Assembly (NCBI GenBank): GCA_021838785.1
Contig: JAKCCV010000001.1
Coordinates: 62,001-126,000 of the forward strand
Length of the DNA: 64,000 nucleotides
Direction: 5' to 3'
Source of the DNA: Acidobacteriota bacterium
GTDB taxonomy: Bacteria; Acidobacteriota; Terriglobia; UBA7540
Shown: positions 17,705 through 26,432 of the stretch, piece after piece
Layout: each line of letters opens with the position of its first letter
Position numbering within the stretch: position 1 is the stretch's first letter
The notes under the pieces: generated by a model
The model's input: only the letters and a program-made list of their open reading frames with translations
What the model was told of the DNA's origin: nothing
Database searches by the model: none
Program-made: the position numbers and the translations under genes

Positions 17705-18172
17705 CTAGTCGGCCCAGGCTAAAATGCCCGGCAAAACAAAGTTGGCGAGCGGAACAATGATGAGGATTCCCAGCCATTCCGGCTTCTGACGAGCTTTTGC
17801 CATCGCCATCCAAACAATGACGGTGATGACGATATTGACAAGCGGGACCAAGAAAAGAAGAATCCACCATAGCGGCTTTTGAGCGATGTTTAACATCAGG
17901 ATGATATTCAGCAGTGGAATCCATGCCAGCCAAGCGTCCTTGGTATGCGTTCGCTGCGCAATGGTTTGGAGGGCCAGTGCGAAATAGATATACGCGGCGA
18001 GACCGAAAATGACGGCGACAGCCAGCATCGTTCCGAAGGCCATCATGCGTGGTGGGTACGCGGCCGGTCCAAATTGAAGACTTGCTGCCAACGCCGGAGA
18101 CGCCATTCCTGCCCACGCCAGCATGACTCCCCACCCCTTGCGCAATGCCCAGCCCGTGTGTGATTTCTTCAT
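17705..18172 (-). CDS. Small integral membrane protein, DUF5684-like
   Basis: A 155-residue protein with an N-terminal signal-like segment (GVMLAWAGMASPALAA) and four membrane spans. The spans surround the loop KDAWLAWIPLLNIILMLNIAQKPLWWILLFLVPLVNIVI and the closing PEWLGILIIVPLANFVLPGILAW. The repeated pattern WIPLLNI / PLVNIV / PLANFV is typical of DUF5684 proteins, which have no assigned function. It stands alone, convergent with the MoxR gene. Confidence 0.65.
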   Translation of the reverse strand: MKKSHTGWALRKGWGVMLAWAGMASPALAASLQFGPAAYPPRMMAFGTMLAVAVIFGLAAYIYFALALQTIAQRTHTKDAWLAWIPLLNIILMLNIAQKPLWWILLFLVPLVNIVITVIVWMAMAKARQKPEWLGILIIVPLANFVLPGILAWAD

Positions 18173-18430
18173 GTCGCCTCAGCGCGTTGCAGAAGTTCCT
18201 GGCGGCCGACATGCCTTGACCGATGGCCTTCGGCGAGCGTTCGCCTGTTGCCGACCTGCGCTAAAATCCGATGTCGCGGCCCGGACTGCTAAAGCAGGTC
18301 AAAATCTATCCTTCGGCGGTCGAGAAGTCAAATGCCGGCACAGCCGGGCATCGGCGTCGTCAACCTTGTGGGATCGGCGAGGGGCGCCTTTAAGGGCCGG
18401 AAGCCGATATCCTGCAACCCGAGGGCGCTT

Positions 18431-19840
18431 CTACAGGCTGGCAGATTTTTCAGACGTGCCCGGCCCGGAGCCCGAGCTTGACTCTCGATGCAGGTGAATC
18501 GTTCCATACGTGGTGGCAAGTTTGATGAGCGGTCCGCCGTGCCCGTAATCGCCTGTAATCGAGGGGCGATCGCCGCTGTTGGAGACGGTCAAGTTCGGGA
18601 AATTAGATTGGACGGCTCCATGAATGGAACGAGCGTCCACATGGAATGCGGAATCGGCCGGCAAGGCCAAATCAATCCCGCCACGTCGCAAATCCACCTC
18701 GATGGGCTGTCGGGGAGGTCCAGAGAGCCGCAAGTGGACATCGCCGTTCACGTCTTTGATGGTCAGCCCGGAGGCGAAATTTTCCACGCTAATATCTTTT
18801 TGGGCCGTGGAAATTTGCAACGGGCCTTCGATGCGCCGGGCCACCAGCGACCCCATGTCCATGCTCAGATGGCCGATGACTTTCTCGGTATTCAGATCCG
18901 TCCGTGACGAGGTGAATTGGAGCGTGCCCAACACCTTGGAAAATTGCACCGACCCGACAAAATCGCCATTCACAGCGACCGTGCCGGAGACGTTGGACAC
19001 CTCCATATCCTGTCCGCGGCCGTCAATTTCCACGTTTCCTTCCACGTCGCGCACTTCCGTCAGGCCGCTGGTCTTCCGAATACGAACCAAACCTTTGAGG
19101 TCCGAGGCGTGGAGGTCTCCGCCTTTGTCGGTGAGCGCTTGGTCGCCCACCAGGCCTTGCAACACCAGGTCCCCGCGCTCGGCGGTAATCTCGGTCCGCG
19201 TATCTTTGGGAACTTGCAGCGTGAAGTCCAGGCGAACGTTTCGGCCCGCATGAGGAAGAGAATCCAGATTGGATTGCAGAACGTAATCCGCTCCGCGCTG
19301 AACGATTTGAACCTTGAGTCGCCGAGACGTTTGGTCCGCCTCGGCGCGGTCTTGCGCGCGGATGGTTTCCTTGACCGTGACGTCAAGCGAGGAGCCGTTG
19401 CCGCCGCGAATCTGCACGTCCCCCCACGGATCCACCATCACCAGGCGCGGCGAGGTTCCCACCGGAACCGAAAAAGTGCGCGTGTACGCGTAGGAATTCA
19501 GGAATAAGCTCGCAAACCCGCGGTCGCTGAAACCCGACCAATGGTTCCAAGGATGCAAAATGATTTTGGAAATGAGGGTGCCGAGAATCAAAACCAAAAC
19601 CAACAAAACCACCTCGCTGCCTGAAAAAATTGGCGGTGAAATTTCGTCGGGATGCGATTGGGCGTGGAGGTAATCCACCAGTTTGGAAATTCCCCAAAGG
19701 ATAATCAGCACCGGCCAGAATTTGGCGATGACCTCCCAAGGATGCAACGCCGGATTGAAGTTCTGCGCGAGAAACAGAGCGCCCACGGCAATCAAAATCA
19801 GCGCCCAGAAAATGGTTCCGCGTCGGTATCCAGCACTCAT
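18431..19840 (-). CDS. LiaF/DUF5668-like membrane protein with DUF4097 beta-helix domain
   Basis: A 469-residue protein. The ATG at 19840 follows GGCAGGAGGTTGAAACC, so the upstream TTG frame start is rejected. The N-terminus has a DUF5668/LiaF-type pair of helices (IFWALILIAVGALFLAQN, FWPVLIILWGISKLV), then a further span (VVLLVLVLILGTLISKIIL). The remaining ~330 residues form the repetitive beta structure of DUF4097 adhesin-like domains (GDVQIRGGNGSSLDVTV, GDLVLQGLVGDQALTDKGGDLHASDLKGLVRIRKTSG, EGNVEIDGRGQ). It probably senses or binds something outside the cytoplasmic membrane. It is the last gene of the sigma-factor-led unit. Confidence 0.75.
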   Translation of the reverse strand: MSAGYRRGTIFWALILIAVGALFLAQNFNPALHPWEVIAKFWPVLIILWGISKLVDYLHAQSHPDEISPPIFSGSEVVLLVLVLILGTLISKIILHPWNHWSGFSDRGFASLFLNSYAYTRTFSVPVGTSPRLVMVDPWGDVQIRGGNGSSLDVTVKETIRAQDRAEADQTSRRLKVQIVQRGADYVLQSNLDSLPHAGRNVRLDFTLQVPKDTRTEITAERGDLVLQGLVGDQALTDKGGDLHASDLKGLVRIRKTSGLTEVRDVEGNVEIDGRGQDMEVSNVSGTVAVNGDFVGSVQFSKVLGTLQFTSSRTDLNTEKVIGHLSMDMGSLVARRIEGPLQISTAQKDISVENFASGLTIKDVNGDVHLRLSGPPRQPIEVDLRRGGIDLALPADSAFHVDARSIHGAVQSNFPNLTVSNSGDRPSITGDYGHGGPLIKLATTYGTIHLHRESSSGSGPGTSEKSASL

Positions 19841-19966
19841 GGTTTCAACCTCCTGCCGACCCCAGAGCAACCGCCAGCCTCTTTAGGGTGTGGTTTTTGT
19901 CCTCTCTTCACCACCACCCCTAAGAGGAGCTCGCCACGTGTTGCACGGGCCGGCCCGCCAGCCGGT

Positions 19967-20212
19967 TCAAACTCTGGGCCCCTCGGGCGGCCGAGGAGGC
20001 CCCGTCGCCTCGACCAATTTGACCAACCCGATGACGACCAGCAGCGCAGGCCAGGTACGGTGAATCTGCCACCCGGGAACCCACCGGTCGAGTAAAAATA
20101 AAACGCCAATGGCGATGAGCAAGACCGGACCCATCAAACCGTGGTAACGTCGGCGATGAAGCCTGCCGTCAACCCGTTGATGGCTTGGCGTGTTGCCCGA
20201 TGTCGTTTCCAT
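19967..20212 (-). CDS. Small LiaF/DUF5668-like membrane protein
   Basis: An 81-residue protein with two short membrane helices separated by a turn (MGPVLLIAIGVLFLLDRW and WPALLVVIGLVKLVEA), the same hairpin as the N-terminus of its larger downstream neighbour and the C-terminus of the B-box protein at 21286-21963. Function is unknown; such hairpins occur in envelope-stress proteins. Confidence 0.6.
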   Translation of the reverse strand: METTSGNTPSHQRVDGRLHRRRYHGLMGPVLLIAIGVLFLLDRWVPGWQIHRTWPALLVVIGLVKLVEATGPPRPPEGPRV

Positions 20213-20251
20213 AACTCACGATCCTGTGGCCGCAGCCAGCATCCGATGCCG

Positions 20252-20449
20252 CTAGTCCACGTCGCCGCGCTTTACCCGGTCGAGCTGTTGCTCCAGCTCC
20301 GCCATGCGGCGCCGATGTTCGTTTTCCGCCGCGGTGAGCGCACGTTTCACCCGATATTCCTTGTCCTTGACCTGGGCGGTATAACGGGCCCACACCAGAG
20401 CCGCGACGGCAGTAAAGATCGCCAGCGGAATGAGGAACGTGGGGTCCAT
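20252..20449 (-). CDS. Small membrane-anchored coiled-coil protein (paralogue 3)
   Basis: A 65-residue protein with an N-terminal membrane helix (TFLIPLAIFTAVAALVWARY) and a charged cytoplasmic helix (KEYRVKRALTAAENEHRRRMAELEQQLDRVKRG). Its layout matches the two genes upstream, and the motif EHRRRMAELE aligns with their EHQKRMKELE and EHERRMKELE. It has diverged most of the three. Function unknown. Confidence 0.55.
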   Translation of the reverse strand: MDPTFLIPLAIFTAVAALVWARYTAQVKDKEYRVKRALTAAENEHRRRMAELEQQLDRVKRGDVD

Positions 20450-20465
20450 GCTCCAAGGCCTCGTT

Positions 20466-20693
20466 TCAACCCGCTTTCGGAACGCCTTGCTGGGCGCGGG
20501 TTCTTTCGATTTCGAGTTCCAGCTCTTTCATTCGCTTCTGGTGCTCCATTTCGCGCAGGCGTAAGTCCTGATGCACTTCCAACTCACGCTCGCGCGTTTT
20601 GGCCCAATAAACGATGGCGACGATGGCGATAATCATCACCACTCCAAACACGGTTCCGACGATGGGAACAAGGAACGGATTATTGAGCGACAT
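20466..20693 (-). CDS. Small membrane-anchored coiled-coil protein (paralogue 2)
   Basis: A 75-residue protein: an N-terminal membrane helix (IVGTVFGVVMIIAIVAIVYW) followed by a strongly charged helix (TRERELEVHQDLRLREMEHQKRMKELELEIERTR). The start follows GAGGAGAAAAAAC. It is clearly homologous to the gene upstream and more distantly to the gene downstream, so this is a local duplication. Function unknown; the helix could recruit partners to the membrane. Confidence 0.6.
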   Translation of the reverse strand: MSLNNPFLVPIVGTVFGVVMIIAIVAIVYWAKTRERELEVHQDLRLREMEHQKRMKELELEIERTRAQQGVPKAG

Positions 20694-20729
20694 GTTTTTT
20701 CTCCTCGGCGCGGCGGCGGGCGCCCTGAT

Positions 20730-20957
20730 TTAATCGGCCTTGCCTTGCTTGGCTTTTTCCAGTTCGATTTTCGCCTTTTCGATTTCCAGTTCCTTCATGC
20801 GGCGCTCGTGCTCCATTTCCCGGCTACGAAGTTCGCGGTGCGCCTCGAGCTCACGTTCGCGCGTCCGTCCCATGACCTTGATGCCCACAATCAGCACAAC
20901 CATGACAAAAGCTCCCAGGGGAATAAGGAACGGTCCAAGGTTGTCGAACCAATTCAT
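20730..20957 (-). CDS. Small membrane-anchored coiled-coil protein (paralogue 1)
   Basis: A 75-residue protein starting at the ATG at 20957, which follows CTAGGAGGCTGAAG; the longer frame upstream is rejected. It has a membrane helix (FLIPLGAFVMVVLIVGIKVMG) and a charged helix (TRERELEAHRELRSREMEHERRMKELEIEKAKIELEKAKQ). TREREL and REMEH are shared with paralogue 2. Function unknown. Confidence 0.6.
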   Translation of the reverse strand: MNWFDNLGPFLIPLGAFVMVVLIVGIKVMGRTRERELEAHRELRSREMEHERRMKELEIEKAKIELEKAKQGKAD

Positions 20958-21011
20958 CTTCAGCCTCCTAGCGAATTTACAATCCGGAGCCAACCTTCGC
21001 GGCCGGTCGCA

Positions 21012-21239
21012 TCATGCCCGAGTGGTATTTCCAGCTCGCGCCGTCTTGGGCCGAACGAGCAGCCAAATGACAAGTCCCAATAACAGCAACGGCGCCAGGG
21101 GAAACATCAAGCCGAAAACAATCCCGAAGAAGGCTCCGGCCAACCCGAGAAGGGCTCCGACTCCGCCCGTGACCACTCCTAAAAACAATCCCATCAAACC
21201 CAGCCCAATCCCTATCACCACGGCCATCAAACGGAACAT
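21012..21239 (-). CDS. Small hydrophobic membrane protein
   Basis: A 75-residue protein, almost entirely hydrophobic and glycine-rich (residues ~5-61 form two or three helices), with a short basic tail. The ATG follows AGGAGGTTCCC, an ideal ribosome site. It resembles the small glycine-zipper-like proteins found near sigma-factor and envelope genes, but no family is recognised. It lies 46 bp downstream of the B-box protein gene. Confidence 0.6.
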   Translation of the reverse strand: MFRLMAVVIGIGLGLMGLFLGVVTGGVGALLGLAGAFFGIVFGLMFPLAPLLLLGLVIWLLVRPKTARAGNTTRA

Positions 21240-21285
21240 GGGAACCTCCTGTTCGGCGGCGCCGCGCGATCACGCCAAGTCCGCC

Positions 21286-21963
21286 TCATAGTTTGGGACC
21301 CTCCGGACCTCTCGCTTCGTTGGGCGGCGCCGGGGGTGCCGGATGCGTATCGGGCTCCGCGCGCCCCGCTGTCGTCCGCCGTTGCAGCAACAGAATCCCC
21401 ACCACAATCAACAGCACCGGCCAGAATCGGCCAATCGAATTGAACACCGGAATGCCCAGGTTATCGAGCAAAAAGAGCACGCCCAGAGCGATGAGCAAGG
21501 CAGGGCCCAACGGCTTTTTCATCGTCAAGTTTAAGTTCGCTTCACCCAAACCGAACCACTCTTCCACGGGCCGGCCCAACTCCTTGGCTCGCGCCGTTTG
21601 ATAGGAATCAATCACCATGTAAAAGTAAAAAGCGAACGCTCCCAGGCCAAAAATCACGCCAAACGGCCCGGGGATTCTGTTGCTTAATCCGATGAGCGAG
21701 CCAAAAATAAGCACCTGCACGATGGCTTTTGAGACCTGGCCATTATAGATGGCTCCCACCCCGGGGATGAATCCGAGCGCCAAGGCAACGCCGGGGCTGC
21801 CGGCCACGCCGGACGAGGTAAGAGGTGAATGCAGCCGTGCTGCCAGGCACGTCTCACAATAGACCGTTCCCGCCACTTCACGTTTGCATTCTGCGCACAG
21901 AGCCCGGCCGCATTGTCCACAGTAAGCGACCGCATCCACGGTCGGATGGTTAGCGCATTTCAT
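21286..21963 (-). CDS. B-box zinc-finger membrane protein with DUF5668 hairpin
   Basis: A 225-residue protein. The ATG at 21963 overlaps the anti-sigma stop (ATGA), so the longer frame is rejected. Residues 3-39 form a B-box-like zinc site (C3, H6, CGQC at 15-18, CAEC at 23-26, CETC at 36-39). Central membrane spans include VALALGFIPGVGAIYNGQ, a TM2-like sequence. The C-terminal hairpin (LGPALLIALGVLFLLDNLG, FWPVLLIVVGILLLQRR) matches DUF5668. In other bacteria similar proteins accompany ECF sigma/anti-sigma pairs. Confidence 0.75.
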   Translation of the reverse strand: MKCANHPTVDAVAYCGQCGRALCAECKREVAGTVYCETCLAARLHSPLTSSGVAGSPGVALALGFIPGVGAIYNGQVSKAIVQVLIFGSLIGLSNRIPGPFGVIFGLGAFAFYFYMVIDSYQTARAKELGRPVEEWFGLGEANLNLTMKKPLGPALLIALGVLFLLDNLGIPVFNSIGRFWPVLLIVVGILLLQRRTTAGRAEPDTHPAPPAPPNEARGPEGPKL

Positions 21964-22628
21964 GGGTTTGTCTTCCTTTCTCTCGCGAGCATGACGGCGA
22001 GCGTCGCTTCGCGCTCGGCGGGGGTCACGGCGGGAACCACCGATCGGGCAAGCCGGGGAACGAAAGGTGGTTGAGCGCTGCTGGCCCCCGGCGGTTTGGC
22101 CCCTGGCTTTGACGGCTCCGAAGGCGGCTGCGCTTCCAACTCGCGAAAGCGTGACTGAATCTCGTACACGAAGCGCAGATCGTAATAGAACTTCTCCGCC
22201 CGCGCGTACATCAGATGCCCGGCCCGACTCGCATTGTAGAGCCAAGTGCGAGGGTTAAGCTCGGCCAAGTTGAGCCTTCTCAGGTTCAAGCCTGCGGCAT
22301 TGATGATAATTGAAAAGGAAAAAACCGCCATGGCCAGGGCATAGACAAAGCGGGGGTTAAGGAGCGGGCGCGCCCACAGCGCCAACCGCTCGCCCAGCGT
22401 CGCCTTTCGTTCGCCGAGGGTAGCCAGGCGAATCTTTGCGACGAGCCAAGGCGGAGGAACAACGCTGCCTTCCTGGCGGCACAACTCGAGGGCGCCGCGG
22501 ACCTCGGCAAACAGGTCTCGGCAAGCCTCGCAAGCCGCGAGATGGTCTTCCACCTGTGCCCGGAGTTCAGCGTCAAGCTGCCCTTCGACGTAATCGCTGG
22601 CCAGGTTTTCAATCTCCAAATGCGTCAT
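21960..22628 (-). CDS. Zinc-finger anti-sigma factor
   Basis: A 222-residue protein with the zf-HC2 anti-sigma motif H29-x3-C33-x2-C36 in its N-terminal helix domain, which would hold the ECF sigma factor encoded just upstream. A single membrane span follows (residues ~93-113, FVYALAMAVFSFSIIINAAG). The remaining ~110 residues include AGHLMYARAEKFYYDLRFVYEIQSRFREL and should be outside the cytoplasm as a sensory part. It lies 18 bp after the sigma gene and overlaps the next gene by 4 bp. Confidence 0.88.
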   Translation of the reverse strand: MTHLEIENLASDYVEGQLDAELRAQVEDHLAACEACRDLFAEVRGALELCRQEGSVVPPPWLVAKIRLATLGERKATLGERLALWARPLLNPRFVYALAMAVFSFSIIINAAGLNLRRLNLAELNPRTWLYNASRAGHLMYARAEKFYYDLRFVYEIQSRFRELEAQPPSEPSKPGAKPPGASSAQPPFVPRLARSVVPAVTPAEREATLAVMLARERKTNP

Positions 22629-22646
22629 GGCCTTGCGCCTTGCCTT

Positions 22647-23207
22647 TCACTTATGAATACGCTTTAGGACCCTCGCTAGTTCCAACCGCCCGCGGTTGAT
22701 ACGGGATTTAACCGTTCCCACCGGAACGCCGAGGACTTGCGCGATCTCGGCATAGTCCAGGTCGCTTAAGTCACGCAAAATCACCGCTTCCCGCAAATCC
22801 GGAGAGAGGCGGCTCAAGCCCTCCTGCAGAAGCTCGCGCCGTTCCCGCAAATGAACGTTTTCTTCCGGGTGCTCGCCGGGGCCCGGCGTCTCTTCGAACG
22901 TGGACAGCGAATCTTCAATTGAAGAGGTCACGCGGTCTTTGTGCGTGCGCCGATAATGATCCACCAAATGATTCCGCGCCACGCGATGCAGCCAGGTTGC
23001 AAAGCTCCCTTGCGCGGGGTCATAGCTTTTGAGCGTCTGGAACACTTTGATGAAGACTTCCTGCGTAAGGTCCTCGGCGACCTCCGCGCGGCCGGTAAAA
23101 CGAAAGGCCACCGTATAAACCTTTGGCGTATAAGCCTGAAGCAATGCCTCCCAGGCCGAATTTTCTCCGGAGAGGCAGCGCCTCACCAGTTCCGGGTCCT
23201 GCGCCAA
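22647..23207 (-). CDS. ECF-subfamily RNA polymerase sigma factor (RpoE-like)
   Basis: A 186-residue sigma factor. Region 2 contains FTGRAEVAEDLTQEVFIKVFQ and FATWLHRVARNHLVDHYRR, for core binding and the -10 element. Region 4 contains LSDLDYAEIAQVLGVPVGTVKSRINRGR, the helix-turn-helix for the -35 element. The linker between them is short and acidic. It heads a nine-gene minus-strand unit and probably autoregulates it; the anti-sigma follows immediately. Confidence 0.94.
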   Translation of the reverse strand: MAQDPELVRRCLSGENSAWEALLQAYTPKVYTVAFRFTGRAEVAEDLTQEVFIKVFQTLKSYDPAQGSFATWLHRVARNHLVDHYRRTHKDRVTSSIEDSLSTFEETPGPGEHPEENVHLRERRELLQEGLSRLSPDLREAVILRDLSDLDYAEIAQVLGVPVGTVKSRINRGRLELARVLKRIHK

Positions 23208-23535
23208 ATTAAACTCCGATTCCTCGAACAGGCCCCGACCGCCTTTCGCTCAACCCTCCTTCGTTCGAGGCAGTCCAATGACCACGGATTTTAGCAGAGC
23301 CGGCAAGCCTTCGGCAGCCTCGTTCCCTCAAGGCGTCAGGCGGAGGCAACCGAAAGAAAGATGGCGGCGGCCCCTTCGGGTCTCCTGGCTTATCCACCAG
23401 GCGGGCGCGGCGGGTTGAAGCCGAGCCGAGCGTTCTCGGTTGAACGAGCGCCGTTCGATTTCCATGCCGCTTCCGACCTTGACATCCCTGGGCCCATCCG
23501 ATAGGTTGGCGAACGGTACCCGAACCAGGCATTGT

Positions 23536-24615
23536 ATGCGAAAAAAGAAATGGCGATGGTGGGGGTTGGGACTGGGCTTGGCCATCCTGGTCCTCGTGAT
23601 TTTCAATCTGCGCCATAGCCCGACTTGGCGGAACTTCAACTGGACGGGACTGTGGGATTCGGTGACCAGTGCCCGCCCGCAATGGCTCCTCGCCGCGGTT
23701 GCCGTTGTGTACACCACCTACCTCATTCGGGCCGTTCGCTGGAAATATTTCATGAGTCAAATTAAGAAGGCGTCACTCAAAAAGCTCTACGCGGCGCAAA
23801 TCCTCGGCTTCAGCTCGATTTATTTGATCGGGCGGCCGGGCGAATTTGTTCGGCCGGCCTACATCGCCAAGAAAGAAGATGTTCCGATTACCTCGATGTT
23901 GGCGGTTTGGCTGATGGAGCGCATCTTCGACGCGGTTTTCCTGGTGTTGCTCTTCTCCCTGGCGCTTTCACTGATTCCAGCCGCGGAAATGACGTCGCGC
24001 GGGACTCGTGTGTTGAGCGACCTGCACCATGGCGGAGAAGTGATGCTGGGCATTTCCGCGCTTCTGGTGGGCCTGATGGTTGCCTATCGCCTGCGCACCG
24101 AGCAGATTGCCGGTTGGCTGCTTCGGGGGCTATCGTTCCTTTCCGTCAAGCGCCGCAACCACGCGGAGCGGTTCTTGAAATCCTTTGCGGAGGGCTTGGG
24201 AGTCATTCGGGACTGGCCGTCCTTTTTAGCCAGTGTCCTGCTGACGGCGCTTCTGTGGAGCACGAATGCCACCATTTTCTGGATAGTCTTCCACGGGCTT
24301 CGAGGGGAATTGGCGGCCATGCCTTGGCTCGCCTCCGCGATGGTGATGTTCTGCGCGGCGTTGGGCTTGGCGGTCCAACTCCCCGGCATTGGTGGCGGCT
24401 ATCAAGTGGCCATCATTCTGGTGCTCACCGAGGTCTTTGCCATCGAAGCGGATGTTGCGGCGGGCGCTGCCATTTTGATCTGGCTGGTGATGATTGTTCC
24501 TGCACTGGCGCTGACCGTCGTCATCTTGGTCCGAGAAGGATTGTCCATCCGGCGATTGGAAGCCATTGCCGAAGAGGAGGAACGCGCCGCTGCCCTGGCG
24601 CAAAAAGAGAAATGA
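23536..24615 (+). CDS. Lysylphosphatidylglycerol synthetase-type membrane protein (UPF0104 family)
   Basis: A 359-residue polytopic protein from the ATG at 23536, which places a basic start (RKKKWRWW) directly before the first span. An ATG at 23464 in the same frame is an alternative. About eight spans are visible. Family motifs include YLIRAVRWKYFM, IYLIGRPGEFVRPAYIAKKE and ALGLAVQLPGIGGGYQVAIILVL. Members are flippase-like or transport lipid-linked compounds, often near glycolipid genes. It is divergent from the ECF sigma gene. Confidence 0.82.
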   Translation: MRKKKWRWWGLGLGLAILVLVIFNLRHSPTWRNFNWTGLWDSVTSARPQWLLAAVAVVYTTYLIRAVRWKYFMSQIKKASLKKLYAAQILGFSSIYLIGRPGEFVRPAYIAKKEDVPITSMLAVWLMERIFDAVFLVLLFSLALSLIPAAEMTSRGTRVLSDLHHGGEVMLGISALLVGLMVAYRLRTEQIAGWLLRGLSFLSVKRRNHAERFLKSFAEGLGVIRDWPSFLASVLLTALLWSTNATIFWIVFHGLRGELAAMPWLASAMVMFCAALGLAVQLPGIGGGYQVAIILVLTEVFAIEADVAAGAAILIWLVMIVPALALTVVILVREGLSIRRLEAIAEEEERAAALAQKEK

Positions 24616-24706
24616 TCGCCACCCGCCGACAACTGGGTGATGCGGCCGGGCCGCGAACTTCGGCATCGGGCGCCCAAAACTCTTTGGAGGCAATGGATTC
24701 CTCCCG

Positions 24707-25168
24707 ATGAAGTGCCCATTCTGCTCCCACCTCGAGGATAAGGTCGTGGATTCCCGCGCCGCCCGAACCGGCGACACCATCCGTCGCCGCCGCGAGTGCC
24801 TGAATTGCGGCCGGCGGTTCACGACTTACGAACGGTTGGACGAAATCCCTTATATGGTCGTCAAGAAAGACGGCAGCCGCGAGAAATTTGATCGGCAGAA
24901 GGCTCTGGCGGGCATCCTCAAGGCCTGCGAGAAGCGGCCCGTCGCCATGAGCCGCCTGGAGCAAATTGTCAACGAGCTGGAGAGCTACGTCGCCGAGTCT
25001 CCGACCCGCGAACGGCCGAGTTCCGAACTCGGCGCGATGGTGATGACCCGCTTAAAAAAGCTCGACAAGGTCGCCTACGTCCGCTTTGCGTCCGTGTATT
25101 TGGATTTCAAAGACGTCCGCGAGTTTATGGACGAGCTCAAAGACTTGCTCAAAGCCAAGGCGAAATAA
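24707..25168 (+). CDS. nrdR: Transcriptional repressor NrdR
   Basis: A 153-residue regulator of ribonucleotide reductase genes. The zinc ribbon has C3-x2-C6 and C31-x2-C34. The ATP-cone domain follows (YMVVKKDGSREKFDRQKALAGILKACEKRPV...VAYVRFASVYLDFKDV). Binding of ATP or dATP controls its oligomer and so its DNA affinity. Length and motifs match the family exactly. No nrd gene is in the window. Confidence 0.96.
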   Translation: MKCPFCSHLEDKVVDSRAARTGDTIRRRRECLNCGRRFTTYERLDEIPYMVVKKDGSREKFDRQKALAGILKACEKRPVAMSRLEQIVNELESYVAESPTRERPSSELGAMVMTRLKKLDKVAYVRFASVYLDFKDVREFMDELKDLLKAKAK

Positions 25169-25237
25169 CGACCTTCGGGTGCTTTCCCGGCTTGCTCTCC
25201 GGCCAATTGATGTGCGGTTCCTTGCGGCTTTAAGCCG

Positions 25238-26248
25238 TCATGGCAAAAAACGCTGAGGGTTGGCCGGAACTCGCTGCCAAACAAACGCGCCGAAGGTGCG
25301 AAAGGTGCGGAACCCAAATCGTTGGTACAAGCGAACAGCGCCTTGATTCAGACTCGTCACGGTCAGCGAGACTTCCTCAAAGCCCAGTTGCTGAAGCATT
25401 TTCAGGCCGGAGCCGAGCAAGGTCGTTCCTACCCCCGCCCTTTGAAACTCCGCCGCCACGGCAACCTGTGGAAGGTGCGCGGTGTTCCGCCTCACCCGCG
25501 TCGCCCCTAAAATGCCCGCCAACTTCTGCGTGAGACGGTGGACGGCCACCAAGGAGGCGCCGCTTAAAAACTCGCCGCAACCGTGGTGATAGATCACATT
25601 CTCCATCAGGCGCGATATCCCCTCGAAGCTGGCGTATTGTTCGTTAATCGCGGCATCCACGTGGTGACGGTAGGCGTGATAAAGAAGTTCGGTGGCCTCG
25701 CGGTCGTAACGCCTTTCCCAAGGTTCAATCCAAAAGTCACCCTCCGTGGAGCCGGTCATTCGGGCGACCTCGGCTTCCGGACCGCAGAGCGGCCTGACCA
25801 TAAACTCGCGCCCATAGCCGGCAAAGGCGCGTGAACCAAACCAGGTGTTGAGCCGGTCAAAGGCCAAGTGAGGAAGTTGAGCCTCTACCCGCTCAATTTG
25901 CGGCGAACTCAGAAGCTGATGGAGCGCCCGGTCAAGCAGCCCTCGCGCATAAGCCAGCGCCTCCGCCCCGGGCTCGACAAATAGGTCGGCAATGACCGCG
26001 CGAGGCCCTTCGGTGAAATAAAAGCAAAAACCTTTCATCTGGCCATTGGCGCGGATTGCGCAGCCGGTGAGTCGCCTTTCTTCCAACCATTGATAGATGA
26101 GGCGAAGAGTAGCTGAATAGTCCCAATGCAGCTCTGTTTGCCAGGCGTTGGCCTCGGCGCGGAGCAGTGGGTCCAGGTCCGCCGGTGCGAGGTCGAGAAT
26201 ATCCGCAGTCTCAAATTTCAAGCGTGAACCTGTCGCCGTGGCCGCCAA
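25238..26248 (-). CDS. GNAT-family N-acetyltransferase
   Basis: A 336-residue protein made of two GNAT-like halves. The C-terminal half has the acetyl-CoA loop (VAAEFQRAGVGTTLLGSGLKMLQQLG) and the following NQGAVRLYQRFGFRTFR segment. The N-terminal half is more degenerate. The start must be a TTG, either at 26248 or 26221, because a stop lies directly upstream in frame and there is no early ATG. The substrate is unknown. It is convergent with nrdR. Confidence 0.8.
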   Translation of the reverse strand: MAATATGSRLKFETADILDLAPADLDPLLRAEANAWQTELHWDYSATLRLIYQWLEERRLTGCAIRANGQMKGFCFYFTEGPRAVIADLFVEPGAEALAYARGLLDRALHQLLSSPQIERVEAQLPHLAFDRLNTWFGSRAFAGYGREFMVRPLCGPEAEVARMTGSTEGDFWIEPWERRYDREATELLYHAYRHHVDAAINEQYASFEGISRLMENVIYHHGCGEFLSGASLVAVHRLTQKLAGILGATRVRRNTAHLPQVAVAAEFQRAGVGTTLLGSGLKMLQQLGFEEVSLTVTSLNQGAVRLYQRFGFRTFRTFGAFVWQRVPANPQRFLP

Positions 26249-26432
26249 ATTCTAAGTATATCCCAACCGCTGGATGAGTTTTCTCTCGCCGCCCACTCTG
26301 GAACCCCCACGCCAGCCAGTCGGTCACAACCCCATTCGCAGGTTGATGGCCTCTCCAATTGAAAATGCGGTTATGATAACATCTCTGGCTTTTGGTCGGC
26401 GGTCGAGACCCTAGGGCCTCCGAAAATTCCGC

